A stretch of 64,000 nucleotides of DNA from Apis mellifera (GCF_003254395.2 NC_037651.1:5022001-5086000), one strand, 5' to 3'; positions 50,073 through 62,850 are shown, counted from the first letter of the stretch. Numbers and translations: made by a program. The notes: generated by a model not told the origin, from the letters alone.

Positions 50073-52361
50073 AGAAATATTAATTATAATTATTATACCT
50101 ATTGCCTTCTTCTGGTGCATATTTGCTATGTTTAGCAAGTTTAAAGTTTCTCACAACTCTTACAGGTATACCACCTCTCCAATCTTCAGCTGTAGCACCA
50201 ACTGTTGCATTAAGTTTTGCATTGCAATTTACAGCTAATGCTTTATTCATTCTAGTTAATGTTTGGTCACAACTTTGTTCTGCTGTTCTTTTATTTCCTT
50301 AATAATATATAATATAATATGTTAATTTGAATATATTTATTTATAATCAAATATCCTACCTGATAGATCTCTCCCTCCAGAACCAGTATAAATAAATTCA
50401 TCACCATTATCAATATCATCTTCATATCCTCCAGATAATACAATAGAATATGCACAATCTGTTTCTCTTCCATGAATTCCAGCTATATGTGGTCTATGTA
50501 CTCCAACTTCAGATACCTATTATTAATTTTTAATTTATAAAAATATATAAAAATTCTTAAAATTAAAGATTTATAATTAAAAATTTGATTACTTGTACTC
50601 TATACATCCAACACATTCCAACTTCTACTCCTGGAATAGGCCCACGATGATTAGGTGGAACTATACTACATTCTTTTGTTCTTCCTACACAAGCCATTCC
50701 TTTACCCCAATCTCTTTTACTATTACTATTTTCATTGGTTTTCTTTTTTGTTTGTTTGAGTTTATCACCTGCCTTTAAAAAATAAAAATTTATAAAATTA
50801 TATGTAAATGTAATTATAAAATAAAATTTTATTATATAATAATTAACCTTCACAATTTCATTTTCATCATTTTTACATTCTGGACAATACCAATAATCTT
50901 CTTCAGGTATAGAAGATAATGGAGGATTTAAACATCTTAAATGGTATGCAGAGTTACATTCATCACATAAAAGAAGATTATGTTCATCTTCTTTTCCAGC
51001 ACAAACTCTGCAACCACATTCTCTGCATTTTTTACGAGGATTGTCTAAACATGCATTACAAATAGCTTGAACACGTCTTCGTTTACCATTACTAATCATA
51101 TGTTGTTCATCTTCAGGAGTTCTGTCTTTGAGAAGTTTTGGTTCTTCTATGGCAAAAATCTCTCCTTTAGGATTCACTTTATGATTTTCAAGCAACTGAT
51201 CCCTTTTCAAATAAATATTTTAATCATATATTATATTTATTTTACTAAAAAAAAATTAAATATTAAAATCATTTGATGAAATTCACCTTCCAATATGCAA
51301 TGTCCCAATAAGTTCCTGTACTCTTCTCTTTTTATCTATTTTCAAAACAGTGAAATCATACCATAATCCAGTCTCTTTAGGATCATCAACATTATGATTA
51401 ATCATTACATTTTGCCCTATTTTTAAGCTATTAAATTGTAAAAGATGCTTTGCACGTGGTCTTATTGAAGATTCAGGTACATTAAAAGGTGGAGCTTTTT
51501 CATCAAATTCCCATTGTAGATTATAAATGATTTTATCTTCTTTTTTAAAGATTTTTAATATTATTGCCTCAAACCAAGCTCCATAAGTTTGGTCAAGACA
51601 ATCTACTGCATCTCCAACTTTATAATATAAACTTTCTGCTTCAACCAATTCTTCTTCTTTATTAGAATTATCTATAATTTCTTTTTCATAATTAGAATTA
51701 GATGTAGTAACACTATTACTTGAGGTAGCTTTATTTTCTATGTCATTAATTTGTACTTTCACCATTAACTGAATTACATCATTTAAATTAACATTATAAT
51801 CATATAATTTGTAACCATTTTCCAATTGTTTTCCACGAAAAAATAATCGTTGTAAATCTGCTTTTATATGTAACTCTTTTTCAATTTCATGCTGTAAAAT
51901 AATAATAATCTTTGTGATATAAAGATTTTAATATTTCTAGTAACATTATTTTAATTAAATATTTTAATTAAATATTTTAATTAAAATGTTGTAAATAAGA
52001 AGAGCATTTTAAATAAATAAAAGTAATTTATATATTTGTTTTAATTTTTATATAATTATATTATATTATTATTAAAATATTCAGCGAAATTTTTAATAAA
52101 ATAATAGAATATTTTATAAAATTATATATATATTTTTTACCCCAAAATCTAAATATTAAAGATTAATATCAAATATATAATATAGTAAATATTAGAAATA
52201 AAACTATATAAATTTATATGTAAAAAAATTGTTTTCTTGTTTGAATATATATTTATATATTTTCCAAGTTTATATACCTTAAAATCTTCTACTTCCGTCA
52301 ATTTGGAGATAGTCAATATCGCCTCCTGTTTACCATCCATTGTTCTCACTTTAACGTACAT
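49269..52361 (-). CDS. UHRF1: E3 ubiquitin-protein ligase UHRF1 (UBL-TTD-PHD-SRA-RING)
   Basis: Nuclear reader of hemimethylated CpG and histone H3 that guides maintenance methylation by DNMT1. Eight exons: 52278-52361, 51287-51891, 50848-51202, 50593-50772, 50360-50516, 50099-50297, 49563-49979, 49269-49488; 738 residues. All five domains are present: ubiquitin-like (1 to about 77); tandem Tudor (about 116-270, YYKVGDAVDCLDQTYGAWFEA); PHD (about 277-345, LLLCDECNSAYHLRCLNPPL with WYCPEC); SRA/YDG (about 369-575, [40 protein letters not shown]); RING (about 666-738, FTCPCCLEL, CTHNICVNC, CCPSCR). The SRA finger NKR and the PHD CDEC motif used for H3 binding are intact. Start is the first ATG; an E2F-like site lies about 190 bases upstream. 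Confidence 0.96.
50027..50068. repeat. (TA)n microsatellite in UHRF1 intron
   Basis: About 42 bases of TA repeat in the intron between the exons at 49979 and 50099, close to the splice donor. Confidence 0.9.
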
Positions 52362-52550
52362 TTTGATATATTTATTTATTCAAAAGAACTCAACAAATTT
52401 GTGATCTTATATTTGACGCATCGATCTACGAATGCACAATTAAAATTATAATTTATTTCATTAACATCAACAAGAGTATAAGTAAACTGAATCAATAGTC
52501 ACTGTCACTCAACAGTGGTTTCACCACTTGTTGGCATTTAGTAATGAGAA

Positions 52551-52562
52551 ATTTGGCGGGAA
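52551..52562 (+). promoter_or_regulatory. E2F consensus site in the UHRF1 promoter
   Basis: ATTTGGCGGGAA contains the classical E2F consensus TTTGGCGGGAA. It is about 190 bases upstream of the UHRF1 start codon; a second weaker GGCGGAA lies at about 52581. Mammalian UHRF1 is a known E2F target expressed at G1/S. The match is seen directly; use in this animal is inferred. Confidence 0.6.
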
Positions 52563-52589
52563 TAAATTGTGGAGATATATGGCGGAAGA

Positions 52590-54069
52590 AAAATGGAATA
52601 AGAAAGAAACTCTATTTAGATACACGCATATACTTTTCTTTTTATTGGTGATTTTTTTTTGAACCTAGAAATAAAATCATAAAATTCATGTTTAAAAATT
52701 TATTATATAATTTTTAAAAATATCAATATATTAAAAAAACAATATTATTTTTATTTATATTTAGAATCTTAAATAATATTGAATGATGAAAAATATATTA
52801 AAAGTTTATTATTTTACTAGAATATCATCGAAAATGTAAATAATTTAATATAAATAGTATTAAAAATTATTTGTAATAAATAAATTACAATAATAATGAA
52901 AAAGAAATTTAATATATTTAATATATTTTTATTTTATTTAATATATTTTTTATATTTATAAAAATGCTTATTTTAGTTATTTATTTAAAATATTCTTATT
53001 TATTAAACATATATATTTAAAAAATTAAAATTATATTAATATAATATATATAATTATATAAAAAAAATGTTACAAAAATTCATAGGTAAAAATCTGCACA
53101 ATTTTTAATACTTACTTTTTTAGTAATTATGTGACAATTATATTTTTATGATTTTGACTTTATATTGACAAAATTAATCAAAATATATTCTCTTTTTGTA
53201 TAAATTGTTAAAAACTTAAAATTCACTTCTTACATATATTTTAATAAATTGTACTAAAAACGAATTTTTCAAGATTAATAATCTCTAATTACATAGGAAC
53301 TAATAAATTCGTTATTTTTAATTCAAGAATTAATTTTTTAAATCTTAAAAATTCTTTATATAATTTACATACAATTGCAATTCCACAAGAAATTTTTTTT
53401 CAATTCATAATTAAATACATATACTACATATTAATATAAATATTAATATAAATCTATATGTAAATAAAATGTTTAAATTCAAGTTCAATTTTTGTAGAAA
53501 ATATAACATAATCAAATGCTAAGAATTGTATACAAATTATACAATTTATATATTATTCAAATTATAATTTTCATCATTGAAGATTTAAGATGAAAATATC
53601 TTTTTGGAAACATGAAAAAGAAGTAATTCCAATTGTAAATTATTTAAAAACTTTGGAAATACAGAAAATTACAATTCTATGTTGAAATATCTATACATAA
53701 CATACATACAACTTATGATTAATATATATCATTGTAAATAAAACTATTATCAGTTTTCTTCATATATAAAAATATTAGAAAAAGATTGTGTAAAGTTTAC
53801 GATAAAATTACAATTTATACAAATATAAAATATAATAATATGTAAATATATATATTAAAATGTATTTATACATAACTATATCTATACTGGTTTTTAAGAT
53901 CAAAAAAAATTTTTTCAAAAAAAATCCTTGAAATTGTTATTCTTAAAAACATCACGAATATTTCACTTATATAATTATATATTAATAATATATATGTATA
54001 ATAATATTAATAATATATAATTTACAATAACTCGTACATGCCTATGACTGATATAATTACGATAAAACT

Positions 54070-54101
<32 letters not shown>

Positions 54102-54767
54102 AATATATATATATATAGCATAAAGCGGAACTTGAAAATAGCTACTATTTTTACAAAACTAATTATTTTTGCAATTTATATAATTACATATTAACAAGTA
54201 ATTTTTGTAACTTACAATCATGAAAATATTATACCATTCACTCATAAACATAAATTCACATTTTCTGCTCTCTTAGAAAAATTACTCAGCAATCGAAACT
54301 TATATAATTACATAGTAATATATAATTAATGTAATTTATGTAAATTACAATTGTAATATGCTTAACAATTCCATCATTTAATATGTCTAGTAAAAAATGT
54401 TGTTCCATCTGTGGCACAACCTATGGCTAAGCAGTACAATATGTATCGGTACAAAATTTAAAATCAGAAAATTTTTATAACTTTTGACAAAATCAATATT
54501 AATCAGTAATCATTTACAATTGATACTTTATGACTAGAAATGTAGAACGATTTATAAAAATATTCATTTAAATTTTGTGCAATATTATATAATTAACACT
54601 TAATATATAAAAATGTGTTATAAAATATTTGAAATTTCAAATTATTACAAAAAATTTAAAAATGAGATGATTTCATGTACCAATACACAGAATACTTGCT
54701 AATATGAACTTAAACTGCCAATATAAAACTATCCAAATTAACTTCTTTATTCAATGGAAGACTTCCG
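52590..54767. other. UHRF1 upstream region and Crk 3' untranslated region
   Basis: A+T-rich with no gene. The part nearest 54767 is Crk 3' UTR, of unknown length. TA-rich microsatellite-like patches occur at 54069-54118. Confidence 0.45.
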
Positions 54768-56181
54768 TTAAATTTCCTGATTGTCTTCTCCAGTCTCATT
54801 ATCTACAAATTCAACATGTGTGAATGGAAAATGGCCAACCTTGCCATGTAATTCACCTTCCCATTGACCATTTATATTAGTCTTTGTAACTTTTATCACA
54901 TCTCCAACTTCTAATTTTAGAGCAGTTTTATCATATGCATTTGGTACTCTTGCTTGTTTTACTTTTGCAAAAGCAGGTAATGTTCTCTGAATATTCGATC
55001 TACGAGTGGTCCCTTGTCCACTTTCTGGATAAGACATTTGGGAAGCAGAAATTTGAACTGAATTAGAATTTATAGTTGAACTTCCTCCACTTTCTGGACG
55101 TGAATTATTTTCAATCACAGGGTGATTGTCTTCTTCATATTTTTGAACATAGGGAACTGGAACTGAACCAGTTTGACCAAGAGCATTTCTAGCAGTCCAC
55201 CATTGCTCTTCATCTTTTGATATAATTGTAAGAATTTCTCCTAAAAGAAATTTTTATATTTATTAATTTAATTAAATTATTAATAATATAATGCAAAAAT
55301 ATCATATATAAATCTAAATTCAAAGTAAAAAAAATTTAAATATTATATATATTTCAAATAAAAATTAATACAAACCTTTTCTAAAAGGTAAATCATCAGG
55401 ATCATTGCCCTCAAAATCATACTTTGCTACTACCCTCTGTGTTCTTTTAGGTGCAGGCCTGATCAGTGGCGTTGTGTCCAAATAATGTAATTTGTAAAAA
55501 GCCAAAAGGTTGGGAATATCAGGAAATGTTTGATCTCCAATCCGATAACGTATTTGATCACCCTGTTGAATTTTATTTATAATATAATGGCTAACCTTGC
55601 TGTCTTCTCGTACACATAGAACAAAATCTCCTTGTATTGATGTGCTGTCACGTACTAAGAATACGCCACCTTCTTTCTCACCCATGAGTAAATCCGAGGC
55701 ATCTTGTCGTGACATTGCACCAAAATACCAACTAAAAGAATATAATTCTATAAAATTTAATATTAATCTTACAAAAAAAATATAAATTTAAAATTTTGTA
55801 CACAAAATATTATAAATTTATAAAATTTGGAATTACATATAAATATATGTATACATATATATGTATAATAAAATTTGATTAGATATACATGTATTATATG
55901 TATAATTCAAATTAAATCAAAATATTAAAAAATATATATATGTTGCTTTAAATTTACTTTAAATTTATTATTTTAAACATATTAAATCATTTAATATAAT
56001 TTCTAAAACTTAACAACTTAACAACTTTTCTTCGAAATTAGTAAAATTAAATTTCAAAGATTAATTGTTAATACAATAATACTTATTAAAATAAGAATTA
56101 ATCTTATGACGCAAAATAACATGACCAAAAATGTCTCTTTATTTACCTGGACTTGTCATATTGATCGAAAGTAGCAGCCAT
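54768..56181 (-). CDS. Crk: Adapter protein Crk (SH2-SH3-SH3)
   Basis: Cytoplasmic adapter linking tyrosine-phosphorylated proteins (p130Cas, PVR-type receptors) to C3G and DOCK/Mbc, controlling Rap1 and Rac in migration and myoblast fusion. Three exons: 56147-56181, 55376-55731, 54768-55240; 287 residues. SH2 domain about 13-105 (WYFGAMSR start, phosphotyrosine-binding FLVRDS). First SH3 about 108-165 (VVAKYDFEGNDPDDLPFRKG, EQWWTARN, GSVPVPYV). Second SH3 about 220-280 (VPNAYDKTALKLEVGDVIKV, GQWEGELHGKVGHFPFTHVE). The first exon encodes only MAATFDQYDKS plus two bases. A related but decayed copy of the start region lies upstream. Confidence 0.96.
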
Positions 56182-56224
56182 TGTTTTAGCAAGTAATCGA
56201 CTAATCGGCAGCGTTGCCAGAAGA

Positions 56225-56253
56225 ATTCCCTACCGTAGGGAAAAGGTGACGTC
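56225..56253. promoter_or_regulatory. Palindrome plus CRE at the Crk promoter
   Basis: An imperfect palindrome TTCCCTACCGTAGGGAA (56225-56241) is followed by a perfect cAMP-response-element palindrome TGACGTCA (56246-56253), 45-72 bases upstream of the Crk ATG. A CREB/ATF-type factor is the likely ligand of the second; the first is not assigned. Confidence 0.55.
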
Positions 56254-56439
56254 ACATAAAGTTATATACATTAATGCGACTTGAGTACACCATGCGAGAA
56301 TTAGTGGTACTAATATTTTCACATTCCATACGCCTAATGTTATAAATCCAAATTAAAAGTCCCTAAGTTTCTTCCAACAATTCTAACCTATTTTTTTTTC
56401 TATTACTTTAAATATAATTAAATTTTCTATCATAATTCT

Positions 56440-56605
56440 TACGAAGCCATTTTTCTTCTAGCAATCAGCGTTGCTGAAAGAATTTTCTATTCGACAAAAA
56501 AATTGTTATCATATAAAACTATATTAATGCAATTTAAACGTAGCATATGAAAATTAGTAATATTATTAGTAATATTATTACATACTACCTACACTACCTC
56601 TACTA
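56440..56605 (-). pseudogene. Decayed duplicate of the Crk promoter and start region
   Basis: This segment aligns with 56170-56345. Paired blocks are CAGCGTTGCTGAAAGAATT (56466) with CAGCGTTGCCAGAAGAATT (56209), ATATTAATGCAA with ATACATTAATGCGA, and GAAAATTAGTAATA with GAGAATTAGTGGTA; the offset is about 255-270 bases. It includes a copy of the ATG-GCT start (GCCAT on the plus strand at 56446-56450) that runs into a stop after two more codons. The CRE is not preserved. An old tandem duplication is the simplest reading. Confidence 0.55.
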
Positions 56606-57606
56606 CTATAACTATATAATTACTACTTATAATATATACCGAATAGTATATGCGAAACAAATATCATATCTATAACTTTTGATCAATATATCTATTTTTT
56701 TGAATATATTGAATTCGTTGAAATTCAAATAAACTTGCATTTTTTTTTCAAAAGATTTCTTATTAACGACAAATATTTACGGAATGAATATAGTAGCGGC
56801 ACATTGCGTTCCTAATATGTTTCAGTATTACTTTTTTATATGATTGAATTCTTTTTTTTGAATCATTTTTTTCATTGACAACTCAACTATCAATTGACAA
56901 TAACAACATTGATAATTCCATTAATCCGTTAGGGATTGTCATAATCAATAATCAAAACAATTTACTTATATATACTATTAATAGTACATTCTTAAAATAT
57001 TCTCTTAAGATGAAAATTAGCACATTTCACTTAAATTTATGATATATTTATTATTTTTTAAGAAAGTATCATCACTTTTCCCGCGAAATAATTATTAATT
57101 ATTTCACTTCCTGTTATATTTTCTTAACGGAAATACTTTTCAGCGAGATGATTGAAAGGAAATAGATGCCGCTACAAACTCTGTTTTCAGTTTTATTCGT
57201 TTTTTGTTCTCTTTTCTATAATAAAGAAACTAAAATTTTCTATTTAAATTATATTCTCTTCAATATTTATCAATATAAATACAGAAGCATTAATATATTT
57301 TTTAATAATTTTTAATAAAATAAATTTTAAATTTATATTTTTTTTATTATTAATAAAATTATTATTTTTATTTTTTTGTAAAATATTAAAATGATCAGGT
57401 TTAAAAAAATATAACTTGATCTTCTATAGATTTATTAGATTCTTCTCTTCTTTCATTCATTTTTTTTTTATGAAATTGATATTATTTTCATTCTAAATGT
57501 TCCCTTTATCCTAAACTGCATTGATACGTGTTATAATATACAATGAGAAATAAAATATGATATTAATATAATTCTGTAAAATGATAACTCATGTTATGCA
57601 GCAAAG
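56606..57606. other. Intergenic region between Crk and AMPK alpha
   Basis: Crk upstream DNA passing into the 3' UTR of AMPK alpha. A pyrimidine-rich simple run (ACTACTTATAATATATACC and similar) is near 56580-56640. No other feature supported. Confidence 0.4.
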
Positions 57607-60105
57607 TTATCGAGCTAATTGTGTGATTAATGCTGCACACATTTCAAAGAATTCCATTGTATGATGACCTGTTGTTTGAGGTGGTAGAATTGTAGGATCT
57701 AAAGAATAATTATATTATATTTATGTTGAATTATAAAATTATATTAATAAATAAATATTAACATCAATTTTAATTCTTTACCTCGTCCAATATCTTCTTC
57801 TTCATTTGATAAGGATTTAAAATCTAATAAGTAACTTTTATAATCAACTTGATAAAGTTGTAATGACATCTTACTATATCTATCTGTTAATTTATTTTTT
57901 TGACGAACTCTAACACTGTAAGCATTTATAATTTTCCATTCCTACAAGCATAAAAAATTAATTTATTATTTCAAAAATTAATTAAAAGCAGAATCTTACA
58001 AAATTAAGAGCTTTCATTGCTCGATAAACTTCATTCATAATATCATTTGGTTTAGATTGCGAACGAATTCCTAAATGCCATTTAGCCCGTTTTATTGGTG
58101 TACCACGAGCACCTTGTGTTGAGGATGATGTGCTTCCTTGAGAACTTTGTCTTTCTCGTAATGCTAAGATACAATATAAATTCATTAAATAATTATAAAT
58201 TAAAATAAACAAGAAAGTAAATAAATTTTCAAATTATATATTTATAAGTTTTTTATAAATTTTTAAATTTATCTTCTTACGCGCTATTCTTTCTGGATGT
58301 GGTCTCAGAGGACTACTATTGGTATCATTAGGACTGAAAGCAACAGGAGGTGGACTAGAAGCTACATAGAAATCTTTTAATTCTGCTTTAGCAGCTTCAT
58401 CTGCAATTCTTTTATTGTCTATTATCAAGTGATAAGCAATTGCCAATTGATCATGAGGATCTCCACCTAATAATGCAGAATGAACTTCAGCTTCTTTTAC
58501 ATTAAATTTTTCACAAACTTCATTTACTGCGTCTATATCGATTACAGAAGAGTCTTGTTCAACAGGCGAAGGAAATAAATATGAAGGTAAATCCTTTTGA
58601 AACCATTCATGTTTCCTAATTCAAAAATATTAATAACTGTTTTCAATTCTATTATAAAAGATTTTAAAAAAGATTTAAAAGGAACTTTTAAAGAAGATAT
58701 ATAAAATATAAAATGAAATATATAAATAAAAATTTAATATACTTGATATCTTCAATAGTTGCTCTTTTCATAGGATCCACTTGCAACATATGACATAAAA
58801 GACTTACAACACTTTTATTCAGATACTCTGGAATAGGGAAAACTCCAGCTAAAATAAATATAAAATATTTTTATATGAATTATTAAAATTAAAGATTATG
58901 TATACTTACATTTGTTTCTACTTACATTTAATTTTACGGAAAAGTGTTGGTACATGTTCATCATCAAATGGTAAAGTACCACAAAGTAAAGCATAAAGTA
59001 TTATTCCACAAGACCAAATATCAACTTCTGGACCAGCATATAATTTACCCGAAATTACTTCTGGTGCTGCATAATTAGGAGAACCACAAGAAGTACGTAA
59101 AAACTCTCCATCCATCATCATATTTGATAAACCTTTAATAAAATCATTATATTAAATTATAATTTGATATAAATTGTATATTTTATATTCAAATAAAAAT
59201 AATCAATAAGTCTTATTTAAAATGTTATAATTAATTAATATTAATGTATAAAAAAAAATATTTATAAAAGTTCAGTTTTTATTATTTTTTTAAAATTAGT
59301 ATTAAAAATAAAATATTAAAAAGGATTCATTTTTTGAATCACAGATATTATATTTTAAATAAAATTTGATTTAAGGCATAAAATATCAACTATATTCAAG
59401 TACCAAAATCTGCTATCTTTACATGTAGATTGTGATCTAACAAAAGATTTTCTGGTTTTAAATCTCGATGAACTATCATATGTCTGTGACAATAATCAAC
59501 ACCAGAAATAATTTGTTGAAAAAATCTTCGTGCCTCATATTCTTTTAGTTTGCCATGTTTCACAATATAGTCGAACAACTCTCCACCTGATACATATTCC
59601 ATTATCATAAATATATCTGTGGGTGTGCTTATAACTTGATATCTAAATCACAAAAAAATATTTATATCCTTTGATAGTCAATATTTCACAGTGCATGTTA
59701 TTATTACATACAATTTAATAATATGAGGATGTCTGAAAAGTTTAAGATTTTGTATTTCTCTTCTAATCTTTCCAACCACATCTAAACTTTTGATCTTCTG
59801 ACGATTCAAAATTTTTACAGCAACTTTATGTTTTGTTAATACATGTTCTCCAACTATGAAAAAAATAAATTAATAATCTTTTATAAATTACATAATAATT
59901 TATATTTTTTAATATTATATACGTAATTATAAAATATTTAAATATTTTTATATTATCAAATTAATATAATAAAAATTTATTTAAAAAATAATAATTACAT
60001 ACTTTTTACTTTACCAAATGTTCCAACACCTAAAGTTTGTCCAAGGGTATAATGGCCTATCTTAACAATTGGTTGTGGTTGATTAGATGGAATTTTTTCA
60101 GACAT
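57607..60105 (-). CDS. AMPKalpha: AMP-activated protein kinase catalytic subunit alpha
   Basis: Serine/threonine kinase of the energy-sensing heterotrimer, phosphorylating ACC, Raptor and other targets when AMP rises. Nine exons: 60003-60105, 59712-59853, 59404-59642, 58926-59132, 58743-58848, 58281-58615, 58000-58163, 57782-57941, 57607-57698; 515 residues. Kinase domain about 18-270: glycine loop LGVGTFGKVK, VAVKILNR, catalytic HRDLKPENLLLD, DFG, and activation segment LRTSCGSPNYAAPEV with the LKB1-target threonine near residue 175. Next are the auto-inhibitory region (HPHDQLAIAYHLIIDNKRI-type UBA-like segment near 300-335) and a C-terminal beta-binding domain (RAKWHLGIRSQSKPNDIM, YLLDFKSL). 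One complete copy. Promoter shared with the carrier gene at 61146. Confidence 0.97.
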
Positions 60106-60678
60106 TGTTACAAATGCTACAATATGTAATAAATATTATTGATTAAAACAAAAATAAAATAATTATTAGACAAATTTAGATATTTTTAGATATTTTAGAA
60201 ATTTTAAAAGTTTAAAATAAAAAAAGTTTAAAATAACATACGAAAAGTTGTAATTAAAAAGTATCTAATTCATTTAGAAAAATGTCAATAATTGATCATT
60301 TTTGACACTTTACTGCAATTACTTATTTATATTCCACAAATATAATAAATTTTTTAAAACTTAAAGCAAGGTCAAATAGAATATAAACGGAATTATTAAA
60401 GTTATAATTATATCATGATAGAATGCAATTATATTGAAAAATATTAAAATAAAAACTCATTAAATAAATTAGAAATAAAATAATTAACAATTCGATCACC
60501 TGATATTATTTACATATTCTGATACTTATTATTTTGAAGATACCACTACATAGACATGTAACATGTTAAATCATTTATCATAAAATTTAAAGATTAGAAA
60601 ACTACTAATAAATTTCATATTAATATTTTTGATTCATAGAGAAATCAAAACCTTAGATCGTTAAAATATTTTATGTTA

Positions 60679-60720
<42 letters not shown>

Positions 60721-61145
60721 CGCTATCATAAATTGAACTGGCGGCTTATATAAAATTTGTTTTTCAATATATTATATGAAACGTATAAAGAAAAATTATA
60801 CTGTAAAATTTTTTATTTTACTTTTAAATTTTTTAATTATATCATATATAAAAAGTTGTTTTAATTTAATTTGTTTTTAAATTCTAATTTTTTTTATTTT
60901 TTTCATTCATTAACAATTTTTTGAAAATAAAAGTTTATTTAAAATAAAATTAATGTATATAATCATCAAATGATTATTATTTTTATAATACTATTTTTTA
61001 ATCTTAGTAGTCAATCTATTAAAATAATGGAAATTATATTCTTTTTTTAGGAAGATTCAAGATCGAATGGTGTAATCGCGTTAGAAATAAAATTGATTTT
61101 TTGTTTTATCTTCAAGTAAAATTTGTTAATTATATTACTATTCAA
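60106..61145. promoter_or_regulatory. Divergent promoter region AMPK alpha / mitochondrial carrier
   Basis: About 1 kb between two start codons on opposite strands. AGCGCT and ACTGGCGGCTTATATAAAA (about 60720-60755) form a short G+C patch with a TATA-like TTATATAAAA. A patch near 61060-61085 (GATCGAATGGTGTAATCGCG) precedes the carrier. Starts are not placed. Confidence 0.35.
60683..60719. repeat. (AT)n microsatellite in the AMPK/carrier promoter region
   Basis: About 37 bases of AT repeat between the divergent genes, directly followed by AGCGCT. Confidence 0.9.
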
Positions 61146-62850
61146 ATGTCAGAAAAAGAAAATCTTATCAAATATTTTCTTAGTGGCGGTTTTGGTGGAA
61201 TATGTACTGTTATAGTGGGTCATCCTTTAGACACGATAAAAGTAAGGTTATATTAATTATAAAAATTAAAAACATAAAAAATATAAAATTAATAAAAATT
61301 ATTAACTTTTTATAAATATATAATTAATATGTACAATTTATGATATATTTCTATTTATAAATTCTATTATAAATTAATTAAGCAATTATACATATAATAG
61401 CAACATTAATAATTATAAAATAAAAAAATATTTCTAAATAAACCAAATTTTATGATTTACAAAAAATTTATCTTCATTATTAAAGTGCAGCAAAATTTAT
61501 TAAATAGAATTTTTAACTAAAATATAAAATTTTTTAAATATTTTTATTATTTATTAATATTTTTTATTATGTTTAAAAATTGAAACAAAATATGTCAACA
61601 AGTATTGCAGCTTTTCTAAATTAAAATAAATTTCTTAAAAAAATAAATAGAAATTTGGGGTAGAATAGATATTTCAAAGTAAAATGTAAAAGATAATCCC
61701 CCATTTTTCAGCTGCACCTAATCTAATTATAAGTAGGATTATTAAGTCCTACTTAGGATTGAACTGTCTTTTTCTGAAGAGGAGTGGCCCTAATAATGGA
61801 TATGTTAGGTAAAAGAAAGATTGTGTGTGCTGATAATATTAAAGATACTATATCTAATTTTTTATTTAAACAATTTATTTTCCATTATAGGGTTTCCATC
61901 ATTTTTGTAATAATATATTTATTATTATATATTATTATTATATATTATTATATAATATAATATTTTTTAAAATCTTTATATTAATGAATTAGTTGTATAT
62001 AAATATTATGATCTATTATTAAAATTATTTTTTATTTCTATCATAAATTAAAATCTATAATAAATATTATATTATAATAATGAAAAATTAAAATTAAAAT
62101 AAAATAAGAAAATAATTTATAATAAGAATATATTTATAATAAGAATACTTAATAAGAATTAATATTTTTTATATTTCTTGTTCATTTTACTATAAATTTT
62201 TTATTTTTTCAATTTATTGTTGTTAATAATAAATTTTTATTAATAATAATTAATAATAATTTATATTAAAATAAGTGCTTTAAAAAAGATATTTTAACAG
62301 GTCCGCCTTCAAACTATGCCTATACCAGGTCCAAATGGAGTGCTCTTATATAATGGAACTATAGATTGTGCTAGGAAAACAATTGCAAAAGAAGGAATAC
62401 GTGGATTATATAAGGGTTAGTATATAATATATATAATATACTTATTATATGATATATATTACTTATACATAAATATTTTTTATTGATTGTTAATTTCTTA
62501 TTAAAAAATATTTATAAGATTATTTTGAATATTTTTTTTAGGTATGGGTGCACCTTTATGTGGCGTGGCTCCAATATTTGCTATAAGTTTTTATGGATTT
62601 GGATTGGGTAAACAATTAGTACAAAGAAATAATGAAGAATTAACTTCTTTCCAACTGTTTTATGCTGGTGCATTTAGTGGTATCTTTACAACTATTATAA
62701 TGGCTCCTGGTGAAAGAATAAAATGTCTTTTACAAACACAACAAGGTATAAAATCTAAATATAGTGGTCCTATTGATTGTATGAAACAACTTTATAAGGA
62801 AGGAGGGATTAAAAGTATTTATAAAGGTACCTGTGCTACTCTTTTAAGAG
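61146..62850 (+). CDS. colt: Mitochondrial carnitine/acylcarnitine-type carrier (SLC25A20 family), 5' part only
   Basis: Inner-membrane solute carrier exchanging acylcarnitines for carnitine, needed for fatty-acid oxidation. Three exons: 61146-61241, 62301-62415, 62542-62850. They encode about 173 residues, roughly two of the three mitochondrial-carrier repeats of a family that is usually about 300 long. Signatures: GGICTVIVGHPLDTIKVRLQ (repeat 1) and IIMAPGERIKCLLQTQQG (repeat 2), with the second-half motif GLYKGMGAPLCGVAPIFAIS. The APGERIK motif and the YNGTIDC segment favour the carnitine carrier. The last exon ends in a proper donor (G|gtaggt) and phase 1, but no third-repeat exon follows before 64000. 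It must lie beyond the window, or the gene is truncated. Start: first in-frame ATG. Confidence 0.88.
61680..61830. other. Structured G+C patch in carrier intron 1
   Basis: About 150 bases of raised G+C inside the intron 61242-62300, including a perfect hairpin AAGTAGGA/TCCTACTT with an 8-base loop (about 61731-61754) and a CCCCC run. Could be an intronic RNA, an unused exon or a regulatory patch. No class recognised. Confidence 0.3.
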
